A stretch of 14,644 nt of DNA from Dehalococcoidia bacterium (GTDB lineage: Bacteria > Chloroflexota > Dehalococcoidia > SZUA-161 > SpSt-899), in the NCBI GenBank assembly GCA_023271485.1, contig JALPXT010000025.1, forward strand, positions 1 through 14,644. Reading direction: 5' to 3'. The notes beneath the pieces are model-generated. The model was not told the DNA's origin, did not search any database, and saw only the letters and a list, made by a program, of their open reading frames with translations. Made by a program: the position numbers and the translations under genes. Position 1 is the first letter of the stretch, and every line of letters begins with the position of its first letter. Below, one piece after another: positions 6,119-13,039 of the stretch.

Positions 6119-6160
6119 ACTGCGAATCCCAGGAAACAGGGTGTCACTGAAGAAGATACA

Positions 6161-7279
6161 ATGTTAAGAGCAGGAATCCCTCTGGGCAGCTTCCACGGTA
6201 TCTCGATAAGACTGCATTATTCCTGGTTCATCGTTTTCGCGCTGGTGACCTTCGCCCTGGCAGCCAACTACTTCCCCATCGCCTATCCACACTGGAGCGT
6301 GACGGCACGTGTGGCCGTTGGCCTTGCCACCAGTGTTCTCTTCTTTGGCTCAGTGCTGGCCCATGAGCTAGCCCACAGCCTGGTAGCCCAGGCGGCAGGG
6401 ATTCGAGTGCATTCAATCACCCTCTTCATCCTTGGAGGATTAGCCCAGATAGCTCAGGAGCCGGGGCGGCCCAACATTGAGTTTCGCGTGGCTCTGGCGG
6501 GGCCCGCCACCAGCCTGGCCCTGGGGGTATTATTCGGTACTATTTCGATAGCAGCGGCAGGGATCAGCGAGCCCCTGGTGGCCGCATCCGCCTGGCTTGG
6601 ATTGATCAACATCGTTCTTGCAGTTTTCAACCTCATCCCCGGGTTTCCACTGGATGGGGGACGTGTTCTACGGGCGATTATCTGGTGGCGAACAGGTAAC
6701 CTGCGAAGTGCTACTCGAATCGCCTCGGCAATTGGCAGAGGTGTAGGCTATCTCTTTATCTTCGGCGGGATTTGGATGGTCTTTCAGGGAAACTGGGGGG
6801 GATTGTGGATGGCTTTCATCGGCTGGTTTATCCAGAACGCTGCTGCGGGAAGCTACCACCAGGTGGTTCTTCAAGATATGCTTCAGGGCCATCCTGTTAG
6901 TGAGGTGATGATGCGCGATTGCCCCGCGGTTCCCCCGGAGCTCACCCTGGAGGAATTAGTGGATGACTACATTCTGGGGTCCGGTCGTCGCTGCTTTCCG
7001 GTGGTAGAAGGCAACCGGGCATTGGGGCTAATGACTGTTCATAACGTCAAGCAGGTGCCGCGTGATCTCTGGCCGACGAGGACACTGGGGGAGGCGATGA
7101 CGCCCCTGGACAGGCTCAAGTGGGTGGGCCCAGGCGAAGACCTTTCCAGTGTGCTACAATTGATGAGCACCGAGGATATCAACCAGTTACCCGTGGTAGA
7201 TGAGGGCAACATCGTTGGCATGGTGGCACGCGAGAACCTTCTGGCGTTCATCCATACTCGTGCGGAACTGGGGAAGTAA
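6161..7279 (+). CDS. Site-2 protease (M50, Rip/SpoIVFB-like) with two C-terminal CBS domains
   Basis: This is a 372-residue intramembrane zinc metalloprotease. The active-site motif H68-E-L-A-H72 lies at the end of a hydrophobic segment (~residues 48-72). The second motif, FNLIPGFPLDGG, supplies the third ligand D165. Hydrophobic segments are visible near residues 22-45, 48-72, 100-125, 133-160 and 190-215. Two CBS repeats follow (about 255-310 and 315-370), each with a typical pocket such as RRCFPVVEGNRALGLMTV and INQLPVVDEGNIVGMVA; they may bind adenine nucleotides. ATG 6161 begins the family's usual N-terminus (IPLGSFHGISIRLHYSW). The frame is open further upstream through the fprA remnant, and the ATG at 6062 lies in that remnant, so it is not chosen. 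There is only a weak ribosome site before 6161, possibly because the original leader was deleted. The substrate is unknown. Confidence 0.88.
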   Translation: MLRAGIPLGSFHGISIRLHYSWFIVFALVTFALAANYFPIAYPHWSVTARVAVGLATSVLFFGSVLAHELAHSLVAQAAGIRVHSITLFILGGLAQIAQEPGRPNIEFRVALAGPATSLALGVLFGTISIAAAGISEPLVAASAWLGLINIVLAVFNLIPGFPLDGGRVLRAIIWWRTGNLRSATRIASAIGRGVGYLFIFGGIWMVFQGNWGGLWMAFIGWFIQNAAAGSYHQVVLQDMLQGHPVSEVMMRDCPAVPPELTLEELVDDYILGSGRRCFPVVEGNRALGLMTVHNVKQVPRDLWPTRTLGEAMTPLDRLKWVGPGEDLSSVLQLMSTEDINQLPVVDEGNIVGMVARENLLAFIHTRAELGK

Positions 7280-7293
7280 CCTACAAGGAGGAA

Positions 7294-7422
7294 ATGACCC
7301 GTGAGTTTGATTTTTCCAGTGCCCGGCCGGGGACGATTGACCCGGACGATGAAGGCTGAGGTATATCATTGGAAGCCGAGGCGGTCAGGGTTACCAAATC
7401 AAAAACAAGGAGGACAACATGA
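7294..7422 (+). other. Mini-ORF with internal TGA (7357-7359); peptide, gene remnant or possible short selenoprotein
   Basis: ATG 7294 has a strong ribosome site (CAAGGAGGAA). The frame reads 21 codons (MTREFDFSSARPG, then TIDPDDEG) to TGA at 7357-7359. If that TGA is read through, the same frame continues GISLEAEAVRVTKSKTRRTT and ends at TGA 7420-7422, overlapping the ATG of the next gene as ATGA. I recognise no family. A weak hairpin (GCCG-AGG-CGGT, 7375-7385) lies after the TGA with its loop 19 bases away, but the stem is only four pairs. It may be a decayed gene start, a leader peptide or chance. Confidence 0.3.
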
Positions 7423-7727
7423 ATAAGAGTTTGAAAGCGAAGCTGTGGGTGAACAAGGTATCCGTAGAGGTGAATCCGTTTGTCGAGCAATTCCTGGCTC
7501 GGACTACCCTCGGTGCCGTTGCCTCTCTCAGAGGCGGCGGGAGCGTACAAAGCCTGGAGCTTCATCAGGAGAAGGGTGATGTCAAGATCACCGTCAATGG
7601 GAATGAACTTTCCCTCACCCCTTTTCCCAGCGACATTATTTGCAGCACCTTGATTGGCCTCGTATCTTCACTGAAGGACGTAGATGAGGTAGACAATCTG
7701 GACATCAGCATTGAGGTAGGTGGATGA
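7419..7727 (+). CDS. Conserved-looking 102-residue protein, unrecognised
   Basis: The start is clear: ACAAGGAGG lies 7-8 bases before ATG 7419. The product is small, soluble and acidic, with alternating strand-like segments. A Gly-rich turn (SLRGGGSVQSL, ~residues 38-48) divides an N-terminal LWVNKVSVEVNPFVEQFLART from a C-terminal stretch ending NLDISIEVGG. It has one Cys and no signal peptide or membrane segment. The repeated pattern of VxVNxF, VKITVNGNEL and DISIEV suggests a small all-beta or alpha/beta domain, but I cannot assign a family. It ends 37 bases before the diiron protein and is probably cotranscribed with it. Confidence 0.75.
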   Translation: MNKSLKAKLWVNKVSVEVNPFVEQFLARTTLGAVASLRGGGSVQSLELHQEKGDVKITVNGNELSLTPFPSDIICSTLIGLVSSLKDVDEVDNLDISIEVGG

Positions 7728-7764
7728 GGAAGTGGATCATATTTGGAAAGGAGGAATCTCGCAG

Positions 7765-8250
7765 ATGTCCATTTCTTTTTCGACCAGCGAGCTTATCAAC
7801 ATTGCCATCGATATCGAGAGAAGGGGAATGGCCTTCTATGATGTCATGTCCCAGTCAACCGAGAATGCCGAGGCCAGCGAGCTCTTTCGGCATCTGGGTG
7901 AAATGGAACGACAGCACGTTCAGATATTCCGGGACATGCTTGGCGAGGCGGGCAAATATCAGCCTTCAGAGAGCGATACCGAGGAATACGCCGCCTACCT
8001 TAAGGCGCTGGTAGATAGCGCTGTTTTCACCGATGATCTGATCACCAGCGGAATGGCGGCTAACGCAGATAGTGACATTGAGGCCCTGCAATTGGCGATA
8101 GGTGCTGAAAAGGATGCCATACTCTTCTACTACCTGATGATGGATATAATGCCACCACGAACACAGCCCACAGTTAACAAGATAATAGCTGAGGAGAAGC
8201 TGCACCTGAGACAACTCTCCGAGGCAAAGAAGAGACTGGCCGCCCTTTAG
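7765..8250 (+). CDS. Rubrerythrin-like diiron protein lacking a rubredoxin domain
   Basis: This 161-residue protein is a four-helix ferritin-like bundle. The diiron ligands appear in the expected order: E18 (IDIERRG), E48 and H51 (EMERQH), E115 (IGAEKDA), and E144 and H147 (EEKLH). Rubrerythrins reduce hydrogen peroxide in anaerobes. The usual C-terminal rubredoxin domain is missing, so an external electron donor is needed. ATG 7765 has AAAGGAGG about 10 bases upstream; the upstream in-frame start at 7720 overlaps the previous gene and is rejected. It is probably another member of the oxygen/peroxide defence set, alongside the peroxiredoxin and the flavodiiron remnant. A ferritin-like protein of other function is possible. 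Confidence 0.85.
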   Translation: MSISFSTSELINIAIDIERRGMAFYDVMSQSTENAEASELFRHLGEMERQHVQIFRDMLGEAGKYQPSESDTEEYAAYLKALVDSAVFTDDLITSGMAANADSDIEALQLAIGAEKDAILFYYLMMDIMPPRTQPTVNKIIAEEKLHLRQLSEAKKRLAAL

Positions 8251-8259
8251 TCAGGAACT

Positions 8260-8288
8260 TTGAACCTGGTAGTTACTACTGTTATAAT
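8260..8288 (+). promoter_or_regulatory. Trigger factor promoter
   Basis: TTGAAC (8260-8265) and a perfect TATAAT (8283-8288) are separated by 17 bases, giving a predicted start near 8295. It lies in the short gap after the diiron gene, so tig is likely transcribed independently. The spacer contains GTAGT-T-ACTAC (8269-8279), a small dyad. Confidence 0.75.
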
Positions 8289-8302
8289 ATATAATACCAG
8301 GT
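8264..8302. repeat. Inverted repeat flanking the tig -10 box
   Basis: ACCTGGTA (8264-8271) and TACCAGGT (8295-8302) are perfect 8-base inverted copies, 23 bases apart. They bracket the -10 element and reach the predicted transcription start. This could be a repressor site or an mRNA 5' structure, or it could be chance; no regulator is identified. Confidence 0.5.
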
Positions 8303-8317
8303 CCAGGAGGTAGAGAA

Positions 8318-9589
8318 TTGAGAATATCCTCGGATAAAATCGAAGGTTGCCAGATGTCCCTCAATATTGAGGCCGAACCGGAGGAGATGGAGAGGGCTCT
8401 GGAGGGAACGTACCGCCGGTTGGTGAAGCAGGCGGTTGTTCCTGGTTTCCGCAAGGGGAAAGCACCGCGGCCCATGCTGGAACGCCATCTTGGGCGGACT
8501 GCCCTTTTGAATGATGCCTGGGACAGGCTGGTGCCCGAGCTTTATGAGCAGGCAGTCAAGGAACAGGGCATTGAAGTCTTTGGCCAGCCGCAGGTAGAGG
8601 TCACGCAGGTTGATCCGCTGATATTTAGGGCTACGGTGCCGGTGCGGCCTGTCGTTGAATTGGGAGACTACCATGCCATCAAGGTAACCCCGGAGGTAGT
8701 GGAGATAACCGGCGATAAGATTGATGAAGCTCTGGAGAGGCTCCGCCGCACGCAGGTTGTGTGGGAGCCGGTGGAGCGTGAGGCACGCCTGGGCGATCTG
8801 GTGGGCCTTTATGTTGAGGGCTCGATTGAAGGCAAGATCCTGCTCGACAAAGAAAGTGAGTGGTATCATCTGTCGGCAGACTCGAAAGCACCTGTTCCGG
8901 GATTTGCGGGGCAAGTAGTGGGGATGAAAGCCGGTGACGAAAAGGAGTTTGCCCTGCCGTTTCCCGAGGATCATGCCAATCCTGAGTTAGCCGGGAAAGA
9001 TTGCCTCTTCAAGGTCTCGATCTCGGAGGTGAAGGAGGAACACCTGCCTGAGTTGAATGATGAGTTTGCAAAGAGTCTGGAACAGGATGTGGAAACCATG
9101 GATCAACTCAGGGAGAAGATAGCGGGCAGCTTGAAGGCCGCTGCCGACTCGGACGCCCGGAACAAGTTGGAGAGGCAGGTAGTCGAAGCTGTGGTTGGGC
9201 AGGCCGATCTGGAGTTTCCGGCTGTCCTCGTGGAACGCGAGGTCGATCGCATGGTACACCAGCAGATGATGGCTCTGGGGGGGCTGGATATTGATGAGTA
9301 CTTGAAACTCAGGAATCTCACCAGGGAGCAGTACCGAGATCAACTCCGACCTGTGGCAGAGAAGAGGGTGGCCAATGCTCTGATTCTGAAGAAGGTGGCT
9401 GAGGAGGAGAAGATGGAGGTAAGCGATTCGGAGGTCGATGCGGAGGTGGGGCGCCGGGTGGAAAACGGCGGCGAGGATGCCAAGCGCGTGCAGGAAGCGC
9501 TCAGCTCGCCTGAGGCTCGGGAATCACTGCGTGACGACCTTCTCGCCCGTAAAGCGATAGACTTGCTGGTCAGGATAGCTACTACCTAA
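8318..9589 (+). CDS. tig: Trigger factor, ribosome-bound chaperone and prolyl isomerase
   Basis: The 423-residue product has the three domains of trigger factor. The ribosome-binding domain contains the signature GFRKGKAPRPMLER near residues 43-56, which docks next to the tunnel exit. The FKBP-like isomerase domain (~150-245) follows, with VGLYVEG and PGFAGQVVGMKAGDEKEF. The helical C-terminal cradle (~245-423) is Lys/Glu-rich. The start is TTG 8318, supported by AGGAGG at 8305-8310 and by alignment of the first residues (RISSDKIEGCQMSLNIEAEP). Its sequence style is Chloroflexota-like to my eye. It is followed by clpP after 177 bases, the common tig-clpP order, but clpX does not follow. Confidence 0.95.
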   Translation: MRISSDKIEGCQMSLNIEAEPEEMERALEGTYRRLVKQAVVPGFRKGKAPRPMLERHLGRTALLNDAWDRLVPELYEQAVKEQGIEVFGQPQVEVTQVDPLIFRATVPVRPVVELGDYHAIKVTPEVVEITGDKIDEALERLRRTQVVWEPVEREARLGDLVGLYVEGSIEGKILLDKESEWYHLSADSKAPVPGFAGQVVGMKAGDEKEFALPFPEDHANPELAGKDCLFKVSISEVKEEHLPELNDEFAKSLEQDVETMDQLREKIAGSLKAAADSDARNKLERQVVEAVVGQADLEFPAVLVEREVDRMVHQQMMALGGLDIDEYLKLRNLTREQYRDQLRPVAEKRVANALILKKVAEEEKMEVSDSEVDAEVGRRVENGGEDAKRVQEALSSPEARESLRDDLLARKAIDLLVRIATT

Positions 9590-9609
9590 GTTTTGAGTTT
9601 GTACCTACT

Positions 9610-9710
9610 CAGGTTCAAAGTTTCGAGGTTCCACGGTTCAAGGTTAGAAAACGATGAAGAAGGATCCAGGATGAAGAGCGCAAAGCAGACAACCGTGAAC
9701 CGTGAACCTG
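9610..9710. repeat. GGTTCA/TGAACC intergenic repeat cluster between tig and clpP
   Basis: The spacer between tig and clpP holds CAGGTTCA (9610-9617) and CACGGTTCA (9632-9640) on the left. Their exact inverted complements TGAACCGTG (9696-9704) and TGAACCTG (9703-9710) lie on the right. The arms could fold into a long hairpin with about a 55-base middle. Related GGTTCA-rich strings occur repeatedly between genes in some anaerobe genomes, so this is probably a dispersed element. It may also serve as a terminator for tig, but there is no U-tract. Confidence 0.6.
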
Positions 9711-9766
9711 ACAACCTGATTTTAAGTTGCTGAGGGCTGAACGCCAACAATTAAGGAGGAAAAGAG

Positions 9767-10378
9767 GTGAGCATCCATTCTAGAAACATTATTCCCATGG
9801 TGATAGAGAGCGGATCCAGGGGGGAACGTGCCTTTGACATATTCTCGCTCCTCTTGAAGGAGCGCATCGTTTTCCTGGGCACGCCGATCGATGATCAGAT
9901 TGCCAATCTGATTGTAGCCCAACTTCTGTATCTGGAGCGCGAAGATCCTGATAAGGACATCAGCCTCTACATACACTGTCCCGGCGGCATCATCAGTGCC
10001 GGTCTGGCTATCTACGATACCATGCAACTGGTGCGCTGCGATGTCTCCACCATCTGCGTGGGCCTGGCCGCCAGCATGGGCACCCTTCTCCTCTGTGCGG
10101 GAGCCAAGGGAAAGCGCTATGCACTTCCCAATGCGACCATCCACATGCACCAGCCGGTCGGTGGGGCTCAGGGGCAGGCCTCGGATATCGCCATCGCCGC
10201 CAAGGAAATTCTGCGCATGCAGGATAAGATACGTAATATCCTGGCCAAGCACACCGGTCAGCCCTATGAGAAGATCGCACAGGATAGCGATAGGGACTTC
10301 TATCTGAGCTCCGAACAGTCGCTCGAGTACGGTCTGGTTGACGAGATACTGGCCAGGCCGCCGGCCGGCGAGGGTTAG
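9767..10378 (+). CDS. clpP: ATP-dependent Clp protease proteolytic subunit
   Basis: This 203-residue serine peptidase forms the tetradecameric chamber that degrades proteins unfolded by ClpX or ClpA/C. The catalytic triad is visible: S103 in GLAASMGT, H128 in HMHQP and D177 in SDRDFYLS. The handle region and substrate strand IHCPGGIISAGLAIYDTMQ are family-typical, although IHCPGG replaces the more usual INSPGG. The start is GTG 9767 with AAGGAGGA at 9753-9760. Residues SRNIIPMVIESGSRGERAFD match the usual mature N-terminus, so the propeptide is very short. The stop codon overlaps the stop of the convergent minus-strand gene by three bases. Confidence 0.95.
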   Translation: MSIHSRNIIPMVIESGSRGERAFDIFSLLLKERIVFLGTPIDDQIANLIVAQLLYLEREDPDKDISLYIHCPGGIISAGLAIYDTMQLVRCDVSTICVGLAASMGTLLLCAGAKGKRYALPNATIHMHQPVGGAQGQASDIAIAAKEILRMQDKIRNILAKHTGQPYEKIAQDSDRDFYLSSEQSLEYGLVDEILARPPAGEG

Positions 10379-11522
10379 GGGCGGCGCTCCAACTCTTTCA
10401 GACGGCTCAACAGGATTTCTTCCAATGTAGGACTGTCATGATCCCGGTATTCGTAGCGCACCCTGAGAGTCGGCTTGTTGATAAAAAGGAGCTTAGGGAG
10501 ATCAATGGGTGTTGCAAAGAGAACGAGATCACAATCGGCATTATTGATGGTAAGCTCCAGATCGTGAATCTGTTCTCTGCTGTATCCCATGGCAGGCAGT
10601 ACCGATCTGACATTTGGATAACGGTCGTAGGTTTCTTTAATGGTTCCAGTGGCGTACGGCACCGGTTCAATAATGGTGGCTGCTCCATGCATTCTGGCGG
10701 CGATGATGCCGGCACCATAAGACATCTCTCCGTGAGTGAGCGTGGGCCCGTCTTCAACCACCAGAACTCGTTTTCCCCGTATTTGGGCGGGATTTTCCAC
10801 CAGGACAGCCGATTCCGCGAGCACGATTTCAGCATTGGGGGCATGTGTTTCAATATTTCTTCGGACCCTTTCCACCTGGTCCGTGTCCGCACTATCAACT
10901 TTATTGATGACAGCCCCGGCATACACCACGATACCCTGATCAACCAGGGATTCGTATTCCTCTCTTCCTCGATAGTGCACCGATGCCTTTCAAAATCCTC
11001 ATAGGATGAAAAACGCTGCACCACTTGCTTGGTCAAATCTCCGTAGGGCATTGGATGGCGAACGGCGACAACCTTTTTCCCCATTGCCTTCATGATCTTG
11101 CATACCTGGCGAGTAGTTTGCGATTTCCCGCATCCTGTTCTCACTGCACAAACCGCCACGACCGGTTTTTCAGACCTGAGCATCGTATATGTGGCACCAA
11201 TAAGGATGAAATCGGCACCCTCCGCCATAACGGCAGAAGCCTTATGCATGACCTCGACATGGGGAACATCGCTGTAAGAAAAAGCGACCAGATCCACTTT
11301 ATGTTCACGGATGAGGTGGATCAGTTGATCTTCAGGATAGATGGTTACGCCCTCGGGGTAAAGCTCTCCCGAGAGCGCCGGCGGATAGAGTCGTCCCTCA
11401 ATGTCCGGGATCTGAGCCGCCGTAAAACCGATGACCTTGTAACGGGGGTTGTCCTTGAAATATACGTTGAAGTTATGAAAGTCGCGTCCGGCGGCTCCCA
11501 TGATGATAACCTTTTCAACCAT
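10375..11522 (-). pseudogene. COG2403-type cyclic 2,3-diphosphoglycerate synthetase-like GTPase, frameshifted and internally deleted
   Basis: The N-terminal frame from ATG 11522 gives EKVIIMGAAGRDFHNFNVYF, a nucleotide-binding start, then VVAVCAVRTGCGKSQTTRQV, a P-loop-like region, and runs to RHRCTIEE near 10975. A missing base there shifts the frame; the correct frame resumes at REEYESLVDQGIVVYAG. Homology then jumps straight to INKVDSADTDQ near 10914. About 60 residues that carry conserved Asp and Gly motifs in the family are lost. The rest, GKRVLVVEDGPTLTHGEM through to LKELERRP, is intact to TAA 10377-10375. Two independent lesions make a pseudogene likely. The start is 14 bases after rocD, with AAGGA upstream. 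Family members often lie near arginine and carbamoyl-phosphate metabolism genes; their function outside thermophiles is unclear. Confidence 0.82.
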
Positions 11523-11536
11523 GATAATCCTTCTAG

Positions 11537-12733
11537 CTATCTTAGTACCGGTTCAATTCTCTCCAACGCCCAGTCGATCTCCTCTTTTGTGATCACCAGC
11601 GGTGGTGCGAAACGGATAGTGTTTTCGTGGGTTTCCTTGCAAAGCAATCCCTGTGTCAGCAATTTCTGGCAAAACCGGCGGGCCCCCTTCGCCTCGGGGA
11701 CGAGCTCGACGCCGATCAAAAGGCCCCGGCCGCGGACCTCCTTAATGTAAGGGTTCTTGATGTCTGATAGTCCGGAGCGGAAATATTCCCCCATGACGGC
11801 GGAGTTCTCAATCATATTCTCATCGATCAAAACGCTGATGGCTTTCCTGGCGACGGCGCAAGCCAGCGGGTTGCCCCCAAAGGTGCTGCCGTGTTCGCCG
11901 GGGCGCAGCACGCCCAGAACCTCGGTGCTGGACAGGACCGCAGAGACGGGATAAAAACCACCGGAAAGGGCCTTGCCGATGAGTGTCAGGTCGGCTTCGA
12001 TCCCGTCGTGCTCCTCGGCTAGAAGCTTTCCCGTGCGGCCTAATCCGGTCTGAATCTCGTCTAAGATCAGGAGTACGTTGTTCTTCTCGCAGATGGCCTT
12101 GACTTCCTTAAGATATCCTGCCGGCGGGACGATTACCCCACCCTCCCCCTGGATGGGTTCAACCAGGAAGGCCACGGTGTTGGGTGTGATCGCCTCTTCA
12201 AAAGCATTGGCGTTGCCATAGGGGATTATCCTGAAACCGGGGGCGAAGGGACCGAAACCATCACGGAAATTCGCATTCGTGCTGAATCCGATAATTGTGA
12301 TCGTCCGGCCATGGAAGTTGTTCTCACAGACGATTATTTCAGCCTGATCTTGCGGGACCCCTTTGACCTTATATCCCCACTTGCGAACAGCCTTAATAAC
12401 CGTCTCCACCGCCTCGGCCCCGCTATTCATGATCAGAACCTTATGCGAATTGGTCAACTTGCAGATTTCCTGACAAAAGAGTCCCAACTGGTCATTGCGG
12501 AAAGCCCTGGAGATCAGGGTCAGCGTCTGGGCCTGTTCGATCATCGTGCGCACGATCTCCGGGTGGCAGTGACCCTGATTGACCGCCGAATAGGCCGACA
12601 GGCAATCCAGGTATTTGTTACCTTCCACGTCCCAGACCCAGACTCCCTCACCGCGGTGTAGAACAACGTCCAGAGGGTTATAAATGTGGGCACCGAATTC
12701 GTCTTCCAAATCCATGTAGTACTGGGGATTCAT
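11537..12733 (-). CDS. rocD: Ornithine-oxo-acid aminotransferase
   Basis: This 398-residue class III PLP aminotransferase converts ornithine plus 2-oxoglutarate to glutamate semialdehyde. Visible motifs are NSGAEAVETVIK (PLP phosphate binding), FHGRTI, LDEIQTGLGRTG with D225 and E226, and the Schiff-base K254 in TLIGKALSGG. The run YLDCLSAYSAVNQGHCHP is highly characteristic of ornithine aminotransferases compared with other class III members. ATG 12733 has AAAGGAG 5-6 bases upstream. An open frame extends about 37 codons further upstream into repeat-like DNA and is rejected. It lies downstream of a carbamate kinase remnant and upstream of the COG2403 pseudogene. This suggests a former ornithine/carbamoyl-phosphate utilisation operon. 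Confidence 0.93.
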   Translation of the reverse strand: MNPQYYMDLEDEFGAHIYNPLDVVLHRGEGVWVWDVEGNKYLDCLSAYSAVNQGHCHPEIVRTMIEQAQTLTLISRAFRNDQLGLFCQEICKLTNSHKVLIMNSGAEAVETVIKAVRKWGYKVKGVPQDQAEIIVCENNFHGRTITIIGFSTNANFRDGFGPFAPGFRIIPYGNANAFEEAITPNTVAFLVEPIQGEGGVIVPPAGYLKEVKAICEKNNVLLILDEIQTGLGRTGKLLAEEHDGIEADLTLIGKALSGGFYPVSAVLSSTEVLGVLRPGEHGSTFGGNPLACAVARKAISVLIDENMIENSAVMGEYFRSGLSDIKNPYIKEVRGRGLLIGVELVPEAKGARRFCQKLLTQGLLCKETHENTIRFAPPLVITKEEIDWALERIEPVLR

Positions 12734-12762
12734 CGCAACTCCTTTCTTCTTATATTCAGCCA

Positions 12763-12905
12763 TAGAGTTCACAGAGGAGATTCTTCTAGTAGGAGGTTCT
12801 AGCTGTAGCGGTGCAAAATTGTGAATGCCACTTGGATAGGGCACTAATGATTTCCTCTGTCAATTCATCCCTTCTTTCTCGGTGTTCTCCGTGGGCTCTG
12901 TGGCT
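12763..12905. repeat. CACAGAG-type intergenic repeat upstream of rocD
   Basis: On the minus strand this stretch contains CCACAGAGCCCACGGAG, then AACACCGAGAAAGAAGGGA, then CAGAGGAAA and, nearer rocD, CCTCTGTGAA on the opposite arm. Strings such as CACAGAGNNCACGGAGAACAC occur as dispersed intergenic sequences in several anaerobe and Chloroflexota genomes. No gene is visible between 12734 and 12946. A TTGACA-like hexamer on the minus strand at 12863-12858 has no convincing -10 partner. Confidence 0.5.
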
Positions 12906-12946
12906 GGTAATTGGCGGGTTAATAGGCAACCTTCTTAGATAAGATC

Positions 12947-13039
12947 AACATTTTCCAGTTGCTGCGGAATGGCACCTCGCTGTCCCGGTTATAGGATAGC
13001 ATTGCCACCCAGGGCGACAACAATGGTCTTTTCTCTCAA
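12947..13039 (-). pseudogene. arcC: Carbamate kinase N-terminal remnant with nonsense codon
   Basis: Beginning with TTG 13039, immediately after the stop of the formyltransferase gene (TAATTG), the frame reads REKTIVVALGGNAIL, then a TAA codon at 12991-12989, then PGQRGAIPQQLENV. This is the N-terminus of carbamate kinase, which normally reads IVVALGGNAILQPGQRGT; the TAA replaces a Gln codon (CAA), a single C-to-T change. After V31 all homology stops and about 280 residues are absent. The fragment is not functional. It ties the cluster to ornithine/carbamoyl-phosphate metabolism and shows that it is decayed here. Confidence 0.85.

Noticed and set aside
6062..6160. ATG 6062 as the start of the M50 protease
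   Set aside because: These codons encode the FDP diiron-domain remnant FGQHLASSQRFDDEVDEG, not protease sequence.
8282..8974. 230-codon minus-strand frame opposite trigger factor
   Set aside because: Overlaps the tig promoter and coding region and has no recognisable domain.
12734..12844. N-terminal extension of ornithine aminotransferase
   Set aside because: Lies in repeat-like intergenic DNA; the start at 12733 has a good ribosome site and matches family length.
12835..12863. Minus-strand promoter for rocD (TTGACA at 12863-12858)
   Set aside because: No acceptable -10 hexamer at 16-18 bases spacing.
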